From: Microbacterium sp. AG238
GTDB lineage: Bacteria > Actinomycetota > Actinomycetes > Actinomycetales > Microbacteriaceae
Reading direction: 5' to 3'
Assembly: GCF_003610405.1 (NCBI RefSeq)
Contig: NZ_RAQC01000001.1
Span: forward strand, 1-64,000
DNA length: 64,000 nucleotides
Below the pieces are notes generated by a model. It saw only the letters and a program-made list of their open reading frames with translations, ran no database searches and was not told the DNA's origin. Below, one piece after another: positions 1-9,211 of the stretch (positions within the stretch are counted from its first letter, which is position 1; each line of letters begins with the position of its first letter). Made by a program: the position numbers and the translations under genes.

Positions 1-94
1 GGGTGAGGTGATCCCGATCCCGCAGGACGCGATCGATGCGTTGTACGACCGGTATCAGAACGTTTACGGACAGACCACCGACGACCGCCGGTAG
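1..94 (+). CDS. 3' end of an unidentified protein
   Basis: Only the last 30 codons and a TAG stop (92-94) are inside the window, read in the frame that begins at base 2. The peptide ends LYDRYQNVYG followed by a short polar tail. The spacing of Tyr and Leu residues resembles the C-terminus of FGGY sugar kinases, which would fit a sugar-transport neighbourhood, but the fragment is too short to assign. It lies 63 bases upstream of the chvE-like gene on the same strand. Confidence 0.45.
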   Translation, partial: GEVIPIPQDAIDALYDRYQNVYGQTTDDRR

Positions 95-157
95 CCCCGC
101 ACCGGGGCGCGGTCACCATTTCCCGCAAGACACTGAAGTCACTGGAAAGGACACACA

Positions 158-1285
158 GTGAACAAGAAGTTCCTGTACGCAGCAGCGACGCTCGCCGTCG
201 GCGCCCTGGCGCTCTCGGCATGCTCCAACACCGGCGGCGGCGCCGGCGGCGGTGAGGGCGGCGGCGACGGCGGCCTCATCGGCGTCGCGATGCCCACCAA
301 GAGCTCGGAGCGTTGGATCCAGGACGGCGACGCCGTCAAGAAGGCGCTGGAGGACCAGGGCTACCAGGTCGACCTGCAGTACGCCGAGGACGACATCCCG
401 ACCCAGGTCTCGCAGATCGAGAACATGATCACCAAGGGCGCCGAGGCGCTCATCGTGGCTTCGATCGACGGCACGACGCTGACCGAGGCGCTGCAGAACG
501 CGGCCGACGCCGACATCCCCGTCATCGCCTACGACCGCCTGATCAAGGGCACCGAGAACGTCGACTACTACGCGACGTTCGACAACGCGCTCGTCGGCCG
601 TCAGCAGGCCTGGACCGTCCTGAACGGACTCGGGCTGACCGACCTCGAGGGCAAGCCGCTCGACGGCGCTCCCGCCGGCCCCTTCAACATCGAGCTGTTC
701 GCCGGCTCGCTCGACGACAACAACGCCTTCTTCTTCTGGGACGGTGCGATGGAGGTCCTCGAGCCCCTGATCGACGACGGCACCCTCGTCGTGAAGTCGG
801 GTCAGACCGACATCGAGCAGGCCGCCACGCTGCGCTGGGACGGCGAGACCGCCCAGAGCCGCATGGAGGACATCCTCACGGCGAACTACTCCGACGGCAC
901 GCAGGTCGACGCGGTCCTCTCGCCCTACGACGGCATCTCGCGAGGCATCATCTCCGCCCTCGAGGGCGCGGGCTACTCGCTCGGCGCCGAATGGCCGATC
1001 ATCTCGGGCCAGGACGCCGAGGTCGACTCGGTCAAGGCCATCCTCGCCGGTGAGCAGTACGCCACCATCTTCAAGGACACCCGCGAGCTCGCGAAGGTCG
1101 CCGCGAACATGGCTGCCGCTGCCCTGAAGGGCGAGGAGCCCGAGGTCAACGACACCGAGACCTACGACAACGACGTGAAGGTCGTGCCCTCGTTCCTGCT
1201 GGCACCGGTTCCCGTCGTGAAGGACAACGTGGAGTCGTCGCTCGTCGACACCGGCTACTGGACCGCCGAGGAGCTCGGTCTCTGA
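158..1285 (+). CDS. chvE: ChvE-type sugar-binding lipoprotein of an ABC transporter
   Basis: 375 residues. A lipoprotein signal peptide ends at a lipobox (LSAC) with Cys22 as the predicted lipid-modified residue, followed by a Gly-rich linker. The mature part is a periplasmic-binding-protein type 1 fold: it opens with IGVAMPTK and continues with the [20 protein letters not shown] segment typical of ribose/xylose-type binding proteins. Its overall pattern fits the ChvE multiple-monosaccharide receptors. It would capture pentoses or hexoses at the outer face of the membrane and pass them to GguB. The start is a GTG preceded by GGAAAGG. The next genes, gguA and gguB, complete the transporter. 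The exact sugar cannot be read from the sequence. Confidence 0.88.
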   Translation: MNKKFLYAAATLAVGALALSACSNTGGGAGGGEGGGDGGLIGVAMPTKSSERWIQDGDAVKKALEDQGYQVDLQYAEDDIPTQVSQIENMITKGAEALIVASIDGTTLTEALQNAADADIPVIAYDRLIKGTENVDYYATFDNALVGRQQAWTVLNGLGLTDLEGKPLDGAPAGPFNIELFAGSLDDNNAFFFWDGAMEVLEPLIDDGTLVVKSGQTDIEQAATLRWDGETAQSRMEDILTANYSDGTQVDAVLSPYDGISRGIISALEGAGYSLGAEWPIISGQDAEVDSVKAILAGEQYATIFKDTRELAKVAANMAAAALKGEEPEVNDTETYDNDVKVVPSFLLAPVPVVKDNVESSLVDTGYWTAEELGL

Positions 1286-1312
1286 GCCACGGCATCCGCC
1301 GATCCTCGGAAA

Positions 1313-1343
1313 CGGCGGCGGGGGCGAACAGCTCCCGCCGCCG
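1313..1343 (+). terminator. Intercistronic hairpin between chvE and gguA
   Basis: A perfect 10-bp inverted repeat (CGGCGGCGGG and its complement) with an 11-base loop lies 27 bases after the chvE stop. There is no T-run, so it is more likely a partial terminator or an mRNA-stabilising 3' end. Such elements commonly keep binding-protein mRNA in excess over ATPase and permease mRNA. Confidence 0.55.
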
Positions 1344-1382
1344 CACCCGAGAAACCATCCACCCCACAAGGAAGTCGGAGAC

Positions 1383-2912
1383 GTGAGCGAAACCATCCTC
1401 GAGATGCGCGGGATCACCAAGACCTTCCCCGGCGTCAAGGCGCTCTCGAATGTCAATCTCGCCGTCCAGCGCGGCGAGATCCATGCGATCTGCGGTGAGA
1501 ACGGCGCGGGTAAGTCGACTCTCATGAAGGTGCTGTCGGGGGTCTACCCGCACGGCACCTACGACGGCGAGATCGTCTACGCGGGCGACACCGTCGAGTT
1601 CAAGAATCTGCGCGACAGCGAGGCGCGCGGCATCGTCATCATCCACCAGGAGTTGGCGCTCAGCCCGTACCTGTCGATCGCCGAGAACATCTTCCTCAAC
1701 AACGAGAGGAAGGGCGTCGGCGGCCTCATCGACTGGAACAAGACCAACTTCGCCGCGGCCGAGCTGCTGCGTCGCGTCGGGCTCAAGGAGAACCCGACGA
1801 CGAAGGTCAACCAGATCGGCGTCGGCAAGCAGCAGCTCGTCGAGATCGCCAAGGCCCTCTCGAAGGAGGTCAAGCTCCTCATCCTCGACGAGCCGACCGC
1901 CGCGCTCAACGACGAGGACTCCGACCACCTGCTCGATCTCATCCTGAGCCTGCGCGAGCAGGGCATCACGTCGATCATCATCAGCCACAAGCTGAACGAG
2001 ATCAAGAAGGTCGCCGACACCGTCACGGTCATCCGCGACGGCAAGACGATCGAGACGATCTCGAAGAACGACGTCACCGAGGACCGCATCATCAAAGACA
2101 TGGTGGGCCGCGACCTCGAGCACCGCTATCCCGATCACGAGCCGCAGATCGGCGACGAGCTGCTGCGGGTCGAGAACTGGACCGCGCACCACCCTCAGGA
2201 CCCGACCCGCGTCGTCGTCGACGACGTGTCGGTGACCGTCCGCGCGGGCGAGATCGTCGGCATCGCCGGTCTCATGGGCGCCGGCCGCACCGAGTTCGCG
2301 ATGAGCCTGTTCGGTCACAGCTACGGCACCCGCATCTCGGGCAAGGTCTTCATGCGCGGCAAGGAGATCCGCACGCGCACCGTCTCCGAAGCCATCGCCA
2401 ACGGACTCGCGTACGCCACCGAGGACCGCAAGACCTACGGCCTGAACCTCATCGAGGACATCAAGCGCAACATCTCGATGGCGTCGCTGAAGAAGCTCGA
2501 GAAAGCCGGTCTGGTCGACGACAACGAGGAGTTCTCGGTCGCGAACCAGTACCGCAAGAGCATGAACATCAAGGCGCCGACCGTGCTCGCCAAGACCGGA
2601 AAGCTCTCCGGCGGCAACCAGCAGAAGGTCGTGCTGTCGAAGTGGATCTACTCGGATCCCGAGGTGCTCATCCTCGACGAGCCCACGCGCGGCATCGATG
2701 TGGGGGCGAAGTACGAGATCTACACGATCATCAACAAGCTCGCCGCAGCGGGGAAGGGGATCATCGTGATCTCGTCCGAGCTGCCCGAGCTGCTCGGCAT
2801 CTCCGACCGCGTGTACGCCCTCTCCGAGGGGCGGATCACCGGTGAGCTGCCCATCGCCGACGCGACCCCCGAGTCGGTCCTCAAACTCATGACCATGGAG
2901 AAGCCCCGCTGA
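1383..2912 (+). CDS. gguA: Sugar ABC transporter ATPase, two fused ABC domains (GguA/RbsA type)
   Basis: 509 residues with two tandem ABC domains, as in RbsA/XylG/GguA. Domain 1 has a canonical Walker A (GENGAGKST, residues 38-46) and Walker B ([11 protein letters not shown]), but its signature is divergent (IGVGKQQ). Domain 2 has the degenerate P-loop normal for this family (GLMGAGRTE), a canonical signature (LSGGNQQK) and Walker B ([10 protein letters not shown]). It powers uptake of the sugar bound by ChvE through GguB at the inner face of the membrane. The GTG start at 1383 is preceded by a purine-rich AAGGAAGTCGGAG. gguB begins 23 bases downstream. Confidence 0.92.
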   Translation: MSETILEMRGITKTFPGVKALSNVNLAVQRGEIHAICGENGAGKSTLMKVLSGVYPHGTYDGEIVYAGDTVEFKNLRDSEARGIVIIHQELALSPYLSIAENIFLNNERKGVGGLIDWNKTNFAAAELLRRVGLKENPTTKVNQIGVGKQQLVEIAKALSKEVKLLILDEPTAALNDEDSDHLLDLILSLREQGITSIIISHKLNEIKKVADTVTVIRDGKTIETISKNDVTEDRIIKDMVGRDLEHRYPDHEPQIGDELLRVENWTAHHPQDPTRVVVDDVSVTVRAGEIVGIAGLMGAGRTEFAMSLFGHSYGTRISGKVFMRGKEIRTRTVSEAIANGLAYATEDRKTYGLNLIEDIKRNISMASLKKLEKAGLVDDNEEFSVANQYRKSMNIKAPTVLAKTGKLSGGNQQKVVLSKWIYSDPEVLILDEPTRGIDVGAKYEIYTIINKLAAAGKGIIVISSELPELLGISDRVYALSEGRITGELPIADATPESVLKLMTMEKPR

Positions 2913-2919
2913 GCGGGGC
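2903..2919 (+). other. Small hairpin with the gguA stop codon as its loop
   Basis: GCCCCGC and GCGGGGC form a perfect 7-bp stem whose three-base loop is exactly the TGA stop codon of gguA (2910-2912). It sits just before the gguB Shine-Dalgarno sequence (AGGAG). It could influence termination, coupling or transcript processing, but it may also be a chance effect of high GC. Confidence 0.4.
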
Positions 2920-2935
2920 CGCAGGAGATCCTCGA

Positions 2936-4165
2936 ATGTCTCAGAACAACGCCCCTGAAACCGCCGCCGGCGGCGGGCTCAACCCGACCGAGAACCGCTT
3001 CACGCGGTGGCTCGGACACATCCTCGCCGACCTCGGCAAGAACGGCATCTTCATCGCGCTGATCGCGGTGGTCGCCCTCTTCGCCATCCTCACCAACGGC
3101 ATCCTGCTGCGTCCGCAGAACCTGTCGAACCTGGTCGTGCAGAACGGCTACATCCTCGTGCTGGCCATCGGCATGGTGATGATCATCATCGCCGGCCACA
3201 TCGACCTCTCCGTCGGATCGGTCGCCGCCTTCATCGGCGCCGTGTCGGGCGTGTTCGCGGTCAAGATGGGCATGCCGTGGTGGCTCGCCATCGTGCTGTC
3301 GCTGCTGATCGGCGCGCTGGTGGGAGCCTGGCAGGGTTTCTGGGTCGCCTACGTGGGCATACCCGCGTTCATCGTGACGCTCGCGGGCATGCTCATCTTC
3401 CGCGGCCTCGCCCTCGTCGTGCTCGGCAACGCGAACATCGGCTCGTTCCCCACCGAGTACCGTGCCCTTGGCAACGGCTTCTTGGCGGGCATCTTCGGTG
3501 AATCCGATCCAGATCTCTTCACGCTTCTGATCGGCGCGCTGGGTATCGTCGCCCTGGTCGTGCAGCAGTGGCGCACCCGCGCCGGACGCCAGAAGTACTC
3601 GCAAGACGTCGAGCCGCTCGTCTGGTTCATCGCGAAGCTCGCCCTGATCGCCGTCGTGATCGGCTGGTTCACGTGGGCGCTGGCCTCCTACAAGGGCATT
3701 CCGGTGACCCTGATCGTGCTGGCGGTGCTGGTGCTGGTCTACGGCATCGTCATGAACCGCACCGTGTTCGGTCGTCACATCTACGCGATCGGCGGAAACC
3801 GCCACGCGGCCGAGCTCTCGGGCATCAAGACCCGTCGCGCCGACTTCTGGCTCTTCGTCAACATGGGCGTGCTCGCGGCCCTCGCCGGTCTCATCTTCAC
3901 AGCGCGACTCAACCTCGCAGGTCCCAAGGCCGGTGACGGCTTCGAACTCGAGGCGATCTCGGCGGCGTTCATCGGCGGGGCGGCCGTGCAGGGTGGTGTC
4001 GGCACCATCGGCGGCGCGATCATCGGTGGTCTGATCATCGGTGTGCTCAACAACGGCATGTCGATCATGGGCATCGGCATCGAGTGGCAGCAGGCCGTGA
4101 AGGGTCTCGTGCTGCTGCTCGCCGTCGCCTTCGACGTCTACAACAAGCGGCGCTCGGGCAACTGA
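2936..4165 (+). CDS. gguB: Sugar ABC transporter permease (GguB/MmsB type)
   Basis: 409 residues with about ten hydrophobic membrane segments, starting with GIFIALIAVVALFAILTNG near residue 37. The motif GHIDLSVGSVAAF and the late segment with AISAAFIGGAAVQGGVGT are hallmarks of the RbsC/XylH/MmsB branched permease family. It forms the membrane channel of the transporter with GguA and receives sugar from ChvE. The ATG has a good AGGAG Shine-Dalgarno sequence. It is the last gene of the operon and is followed by a strong hairpin before a convergent gene. Confidence 0.92.
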   Translation: MSQNNAPETAAGGGLNPTENRFTRWLGHILADLGKNGIFIALIAVVALFAILTNGILLRPQNLSNLVVQNGYILVLAIGMVMIIIAGHIDLSVGSVAAFIGAVSGVFAVKMGMPWWLAIVLSLLIGALVGAWQGFWVAYVGIPAFIVTLAGMLIFRGLALVVLGNANIGSFPTEYRALGNGFLAGIFGESDPDLFTLLIGALGIVALVVQQWRTRAGRQKYSQDVEPLVWFIAKLALIAVVIGWFTWALASYKGIPVTLIVLAVLVLVYGIVMNRTVFGRHIYAIGGNRHAAELSGIKTRRADFWLFVNMGVLAALAGLIFTARLNLAGPKAGDGFELEAISAAFIGGAAVQGGVGTIGGAIIGGLIIGVLNNGMSIMGIGIEWQQAVKGLVLLLAVAFDVYNKRRSGN

Positions 4166-4188
4166 CGACGCCCCGAGGCTGAGCGACC

Positions 4189-4240
4189 AAGCGGCGCTCG
4201 CGTCGGCATCCCGATGGGATCGCCGGTGCGGGCGCCGCTT
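4189..4240. terminator. Bidirectional terminator-like hairpin between gguB and the MDR gene
   Basis: AAGCGGCGC (4189-4197) pairs perfectly with GCGCCGCTT (4232-4240). Because the arms begin with AA and end with TT, the stem has an A/T-flanked end on both strands. It lies between two convergent genes (stops at 4165 and 4264), so it probably serves both. Confidence 0.55.
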
Positions 4241-4263
4241 CGTTGTGATCGGGTGGCGGCCGG

Positions 4264-5205
4264 TCAGGGCAGGAGCGTGATCTTGCCGGGGGTGTGGTCA
4301 GCGACCAGCCGGTGCGCCTCCGCCGCCTCGGCGAGGGGCAGCTCGGGTCCGAGCTCGACGCGGAAGGCGCCGGCGGCGAGCAGCGCCGCGACCACGGGGA
4401 TCGCCTCGGCACGCCAGGCAACCTGCTGTTCGGTGAGCGGCTCGGGGCTTCCGCCCGAGAACGCGCGGATGCCGAGCCCCGGCGCATCCGCTCCCCGCAC
4501 GATCGTCGCGATGCGGGAGCGGTCGGCGACCAGCTCGAGTGAGACGTCGAGCGCCTCGTCGGTGCCCGCGCAGTCGAGCGCCACCGTCACGCCCTGCGGT
4601 GCAGCGGCCCGGACACGGTCGGCGAGTCCGTCGCCGTACCCGACGGGTGTGGCGCCGAGCTCGCGCACGCGATCGGCCCGGGCCTCGCTCGCGGTGGCGA
4701 TGACGGATGCACCTCGAAGCCGGGCGAACTGGATGGCCGCCTGACCGACCGATCCACTGCCGGCGTGCAGCAGCAGGGTATCGGCCGGGCCGACGTCGAG
4801 CGATCGGAGCGACTGATACGCCGTCGCGACCGGGATGCCCAGGGCCGCGCCGACCGCAGGGGAGACGCCGGCGGGGAGAGGCGTGAGCTTGTCGGGCGTG
4901 ACGACGATCTCGGTCGCATAGACACCGCTCGCCCCGAACACGACGACCTCGTCGCCGACACGGAAGCCGTCGACATCCGCGCCGACCTCGGTGACGACCC
5001 CCGCGCCGTCGTTGCCGATGCGCCGGGGCTTCGAGATGGTGGCGGAGGGCCGCAGACCCGCGCGCAGCTTGTGATCGATCGGGTTGACCCCGGCCGCGGT
5101 CACGCGCACGCGCACCTGACCCGGGCCCGGTGTGGGGACCTCGATCTCGCTGAGGGTGAGGACCTCGGGTCCGCCGAATTCGGAGTACGTCACTGCGTGG
5201 GCCAT
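4264..5205 (-). CDS. Quinone oxidoreductase-like MDR-family NADP(H)-dependent oxidoreductase
   Basis: 313 residues of the medium-chain dehydrogenase/reductase superfamily. The N-terminal GroES-like half contains GPGQVRVRV and GVNPIDHKLR. The nucleotide-binding half has the Rossmann glycine motif HAGSGSVG. No catalytic or structural zinc ligand pattern is visible, which places it with the zinc-free quinone oxidoreductase (QOR/zeta-crystallin) group. Expected activity is NADPH-dependent reduction of quinones or enones; the substrate is unknown. The ATG has no Shine-Dalgarno sequence but lies 6 bases after a TAGCGT box, so the mRNA is probably leaderless. Confidence 0.85.
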   Translation of the reverse strand: MAHAVTYSEFGGPEVLTLSEIEVPTPGPGQVRVRVTAAGVNPIDHKLRAGLRPSATISKPRRIGNDGAGVVTEVGADVDGFRVGDEVVVFGASGVYATEIVVTPDKLTPLPAGVSPAVGAALGIPVATAYQSLRSLDVGPADTLLLHAGSGSVGQAAIQFARLRGASVIATASEARADRVRELGATPVGYGDGLADRVRAAAPQGVTVALDCAGTDEALDVSLELVADRSRIATIVRGADAPGLGIRAFSGGSPEPLTEQQVAWRAEAIPVVAALLAAGAFRVELGPELPLAEAAEAHRLVADHTPGKITLLP

Positions 5206-5211
5206 GGGGCC

Positions 5212-5217
5212 ACGCTA
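5212..5217 (-). promoter_or_regulatory. -10 box of a probable leaderless promoter (MDR oxidoreductase)
   Basis: TAGCGT on the minus strand with a 6-base spacer to the ATG at 5205 would put the transcription start on or next to the start codon. No clear -35 box is visible. The whole gap to hrpA is 20 bases. Confidence 0.5.
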
Positions 5218-5225
5218 CCGACAGA

Positions 5226-8200
5226 TCAGCCCTTGCCGGCGAGCATCTTGGTGATGCGCTGGATCGACACGGGCTCGGCCGTGCCGAGACGCTGCGCGAA
5301 GAGGCTGACCCGGTACTCCTCCAGAAGCCACCGCGCGTGCCGCAGGTTCGGGGGAGCATCGTCGGCAGGGGGGATCGTGCCGCCGGCTTCGGTGTAGAGC
5401 GTCGCGGCACGCTCGAACTCGGTGAGACGCTGCCGATCGCGGCCGGGGTTGTCGCTCAGCGAGGTCACCCGCTCGAGCGCGCCCTGGAGGTATCGGGGCA
5501 GATGCGCGAGCCGCGCGGTACCGGTCTGCGAGAGGAATCCGGGGAAGACCAGGCCGGCCAGCTGCTGCTTCACATCGCCGAGGGCGGCGAGCAGCACCAT
5601 CGAGTTCTCTTTGCGGATCGCCCGCTCGACGTCGCGCTGAAGGGTCAGGATGCGTGCGCCCAGCGAGACGGTCTGGAACAGCTCGTCGACGACAGCCGCC
5701 GAGAACGCATCCCGCACCGCCTGGAACTGCGCCGGCGTGCGGACGGATGCCGCCGTGCGGTCGATGACCGCGTCCGCGACGGCGACGCGCGCGTCCTCGA
5801 TGAGCGCCTTCGCCGACGGGTAGGGAGAGGCCGCGAGCGCGAGCTTCTCGGACGCGGTGAGGTGGTCGAGCACGTACGTCGCCGGAGACGGGACCGACAG
5901 CAGCACGAGCCGCCGGACGCCCGCGCGGGTCAGGCGCTCCGCTCGATCGGGGGTCGCCTCGATTCGCAGGGTGACGGCCGTTCCCTCATCGACGAGGGCG
6001 GGGTAGCCTCGCACGACGCCGCCGGCGCCCCTCGTGTCGACGAGCTCGGGGAGGTCGCCGAACGTCCAGTCGGTCAGGCCGCTCTGCTCGGCGATTCCGG
6101 CTCGCTGGTCACTGCCGGATGCGGCGCCGAGCGCGGCGGCCGGCGCCGCTGCGGCGGGTTGCGAGCCGGGACGCGGGGCGGCCTTCGCGAGCGAGCGAGC
6201 CACCGACGCCCGGCTGCGGTTCGCGAGCCGCTGCTGCAGCTCGGCCAGGTCGCGAGAGGAGCCGAGCGGACGCCCGCGCTCGTCGACGGCGCGGAACGAC
6301 ATCGACAGGTGCGCGGGCACGCGCTCGAGATCGAAGTCGGCCGACGTGACCGGCTGATTCGCGACGCGTTGGATGCGGGCGGCGAGCGCGTCGCGCAGGG
6401 TGCGTGCGGGCAGCCCGTCTCGCGACTCGGGTCCGTCTGCGGCCAGCTCTTCGGCGAAGCGCGACGCCCAGTCGGCCGCGGGTACGACGTGCCGCCGGAT
6501 GGCCTTGGGCAGCGCGCGAAGGAGCCCGGCGATCAGCTCATCGCGCAGACCCGGCACCTGCCAGTCGAACCCGTCGGGTCGGAGCGACGCGAGGAGTGCG
6601 AGCGGGACGACCACGCTGACGCCGTCGTCCGAGGCGCCGGGCTCGAAGCGGTAGGCGAGTGAGAGCACCTGATCGCCCTGGCGCCAGCGCGCCGGGAAGG
6701 CGCGCTCGTCACTACCGGATGCATCACCGGCGAGGTCGCTCTCGGTCATGTCGAGCAGGCGCGGCGTGCGGGCCGTGGCGTCGCGCCACCAGGCTTCGAA
6801 CGAGCGGACGTCGAACACGTCGCGGGGGATGCGGGCGTCGTAGAACGCGAACACCGCTTCGTCGCCGACCAGGATGTCGCGACGCCGTTCGCGTTCCTCG
6901 ATCTTCTCGAGGCGTCGCCTCAGCTCGAGGTTGCGCCGCTCGAAGGCGGTGAGCCGCTTGTCGAGGTGCGAGGAGTTCCAGTCGCCCTCGACGAGCGCGT
7001 GCCGCAGGAACAGCTCGCGGGCGAGCTCGCGGTCACGCCCGGCCAGCTGCACGCGCCGGCGGGGGACGATCTCGACGCCGAAAAGGGTGACCTTCTCGGC
7101 GGCGACCGCCGCGCCGGCATCCTTCGACCAGTGCGGGTCGCTCATCGACCGGTGCGCCAGGTCTCCGGCGAGCTCCTCGGCCCACGCCGGGTCGATCGCC
7201 GCCACCGTGCGGGCGTACAGACGCGAGGTCTCGACGAGCTCGGCGGCCATCACGGCGTCCGGCGACGCTTTACGCAGACCCGAGCCGGGGAAGATCGCGA
7301 ACTTCGCGCCCCGAGCGCCGCGGTACTCGGCGCGGGGGCGCTGCGGCTTGCTCCCACCGCCCCGACCACCCGTGGCACGCGCGTTCGAGGTGCTCCGGGT
7401 GTCGAGGACGCCGATCTGCGACAGGAGGCCCGCCAGGATCGCACGGTGCACGCGGTCGGGATGCGCGGCCCCCGCGACGACGGGGCGTTCGTCGCTCTCG
7501 CGACGGCGACGGTCGCGGTCTCCGCGAGCCAGCGTGCTGAGCTGACGGTGGACGTCGAACCACTCGCGCACCCGGACGTAGTTCAGGTGCTCGGCGCGGC
7601 ACGCGCGACGGAACGCGCTGGAGCCGAGTTCGCGCTGTTGGTCCTGCAGGTGGTTCCACAGGTTCAGCAGCGTCAGGAAGTCGCTCGTCGGATCGGTGAA
7701 GCGGGCGTGCAGCCGGTCGGCTTCCTCGCGCCGTTCCTCCGGGCGCTCACGTACGTCCTGGATCGACATGCCGGCCACGATCGCAAGCACGTCGCGGGTC
7801 ACCTCGAGTGCGCGAGCCTCGACGAGCATGCGGGCGAATCGCGGGTCGATCGGCAGGCGCGAGATCTCACGGCCGGTCTCCGTCAGGCGCCAGGCGCCCT
7901 TGTCGTCGCGGCGCACCGCGCGCAGTTCCACGAGCAGGTCGAACGCGGCCTTCACGCCACGCGAGTCCGGCGGGGTGAGGAACGGGAAGTCGGCGATGTC
8001 GCCGAACCCGAGCGCGAGCATCTGCAGCACCACCGATGCGAGCGAGGTGCGCAGGATCTCCGGCTCGGTGAACTCGGGGCGCGAGGTGAAGTCGTCCTCG
8101 GCGTAGAGCCGAACGGCGATACCGGGGGAGGTTCGGCCCGCACGGCCGGCTCGTTGCTGGGCGGATGCCTGCGACACGGCCTCGATGGGCAGGCGCTGGA

Positions 8201-9179
8201 TCTTCGAGCGATTGCTGTAGCGCGAAATGCGTGCCGTCCCGGCGTCGATGACGTACCGGATGCCGGGCACGGTGAGACTCGTCTCGGCGACGTTGGTGGC
8301 GAGGATGACGCGGCGCCGCACACCGGCGACCCGTGAGGGCTCGAAGACGCGGTGCTGCTCGGCAGCCGAGAGGCGACCATACAGGGGCAGCACTTCGGTC
8401 GGACGCGCGTCTCTCGCGTAGGCGGAGCGCACGGCATCCATCGCGTCGCGGATCTCCGCCTCACCGGGGAGGAAGACGAGGACGTCGCCGTCGGGCTCAC
8501 GGTCGAGCTCGCGCAGCGCCGCGACCAGGCCGTCGACATCATCCGTAGCGGACTCGTCATCGCCGGCGTCGTCATGGGGGCGGTAGCGCACCTCGACGGG
8601 ATAGGTGCGACCCGAGACCTCGATGATTGGCGCGGGCGCGCCCTGAGCGTCGGCGAAATGCGCGGCGAAGCTCTCGGGGTCGATCGTCGCCGAGGTCACG
8701 ATGACCTTCAGGTCGGGCCGACGGGGGAGGATGCGGCGCAGATACCCGAGCAGGAAGTCGATGTTCAACGATCGCTCGTGCGCCTCGTCGATGATGATCG
8801 TGTCGTACCGGCGCAGCATCCGGTCGCGGTGGATCTCGTTGAGGAGGATACCGTCGGTGACCAGCGCCACCCGGGTGTCGGCGGATACCTGGTCGGTGAA
8901 CCGCACCTTGTAGCCGACGGCCCCGCCGAGCGGCACTTCCATCTCGGCGGCGATGCGCTCCGCGACCGTCCGTGCGGCGATCCGACGCGGCTGCGTGTGC
9001 GCGATGCTCGTGCGTCCGAGTTCGAGGCAGATCTTCGGCAGCTGGGTCGTCTTACCCGAGCCGGTGGCCCCCGCGACGATGACGACCTGGTGGTCGCGGA
9101 TGGCGCGCGCGATCTCGTCCCGGGCCGCGCTGACGGGCAGCTCGGGTGGGAACGTGATCACAGGGGCGGGCGAAGACAC
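5226..9179 (-). CDS. hrpA: ATP-dependent RNA helicase HrpA
   Basis: 1317 residues, the usual length for actinobacterial HrpA. The DEAH helicase motifs appear in order: motif I GATGSGKTTQLPK near residue 37, motif II DEAH (IIIDEAHERS), motif III SAT (IVTSATIDP), and motif VI QRAGRAGR. Helicase-associated and OB-fold regions and the long HrpA-specific C-terminal domain (DUF3418) follow. It is expected to unwind or remodel RNA using ATP in the cytoplasm. The GTG start has GGAGGG only two bases upstream, too close to be a normal ribosome site, and a TACGAT box 8 bases upstream, so a leaderless or nearly leaderless transcript is likely. Confidence 0.93.
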   Translation of the reverse strand: MSSPAPVITFPPELPVSAARDEIARAIRDHQVVIVAGATGSGKTTQLPKICLELGRTSIAHTQPRRIAARTVAERIAAEMEVPLGGAVGYKVRFTDQVSADTRVALVTDGILLNEIHRDRMLRRYDTIIIDEAHERSLNIDFLLGYLRRILPRRPDLKVIVTSATIDPESFAAHFADAQGAPAPIIEVSGRTYPVEVRYRPHDDAGDDESATDDVDGLVAALRELDREPDGDVLVFLPGEAEIRDAMDAVRSAYARDARPTEVLPLYGRLSAAEQHRVFEPSRVAGVRRRVILATNVAETSLTVPGIRYVIDAGTARISRYSNRSKIQRLPIEAVSQASAQQRAGRAGRTSPGIAVRLYAEDDFTSRPEFTEPEILRTSLASVVLQMLALGFGDIADFPFLTPPDSRGVKAAFDLLVELRAVRRDDKGAWRLTETGREISRLPIDPRFARMLVEARALEVTRDVLAIVAGMSIQDVRERPEERREEADRLHARFTDPTSDFLTLLNLWNHLQDQQRELGSSAFRRACRAEHLNYVRVREWFDVHRQLSTLARGDRDRRRRESDERPVVAGAAHPDRVHRAILAGLLSQIGVLDTRSTSNARATGGRGGGSKPQRPRAEYRGARGAKFAIFPGSGLRKASPDAVMAAELVETSRLYARTVAAIDPAWAEELAGDLAHRSMSDPHWSKDAGAAVAAEKVTLFGVEIVPRRRVQLAGRDRELARELFLRHALVEGDWNSSHLDKRLTAFERRNLELRRRLEKIEERERRRDILVGDEAVFAFYDARIPRDVFDVRSFEAWWRDATARTPRLLDMTESDLAGDASGSDERAFPARWRQGDQVLSLAYRFEPGASDDGVSVVVPLALLASLRPDGFDWQVPGLRDELIAGLLRALPKAIRRHVVPAADWASRFAEELAADGPESRDGLPARTLRDALAARIQRVANQPVTSADFDLERVPAHLSMSFRAVDERGRPLGSSRDLAELQQRLANRSRASVARSLAKAAPRPGSQPAAAAPAAALGAASGSDQRAGIAEQSGLTDWTFGDLPELVDTRGAGGVVRGYPALVDEGTAVTLRIEATPDRAERLTRAGVRRLVLLSVPSPATYVLDHLTASEKLALAASPYPSAKALIEDARVAVADAVIDRTAASVRTPAQFQAVRDAFSAAVVDELFQTVSLGARILTLQRDVERAIRKENSMVLLAALGDVKQQLAGLVFPGFLSQTGTARLAHLPRYLQGALERVTSLSDNPGRDRQRLTEFERAATLYTEAGGTIPPADDAPPNLRHARWLLEEYRVSLFAQRLGTAEPVSIQRITKMLAGKG

Positions 9180-9187
9180 AGCCCTCC

Positions 9188-9193
9188 ATCGTA
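9188..9193 (-). promoter_or_regulatory. -10 box upstream of hrpA
   Basis: TACGAT on the minus strand, 8 bases before the GTG of hrpA. The position fits a transcript that starts on or within a couple of bases of the start codon. Confidence 0.4.
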
Positions 9194-9211
9194 CGGCGCC
9201 ACGGCGCGGGT

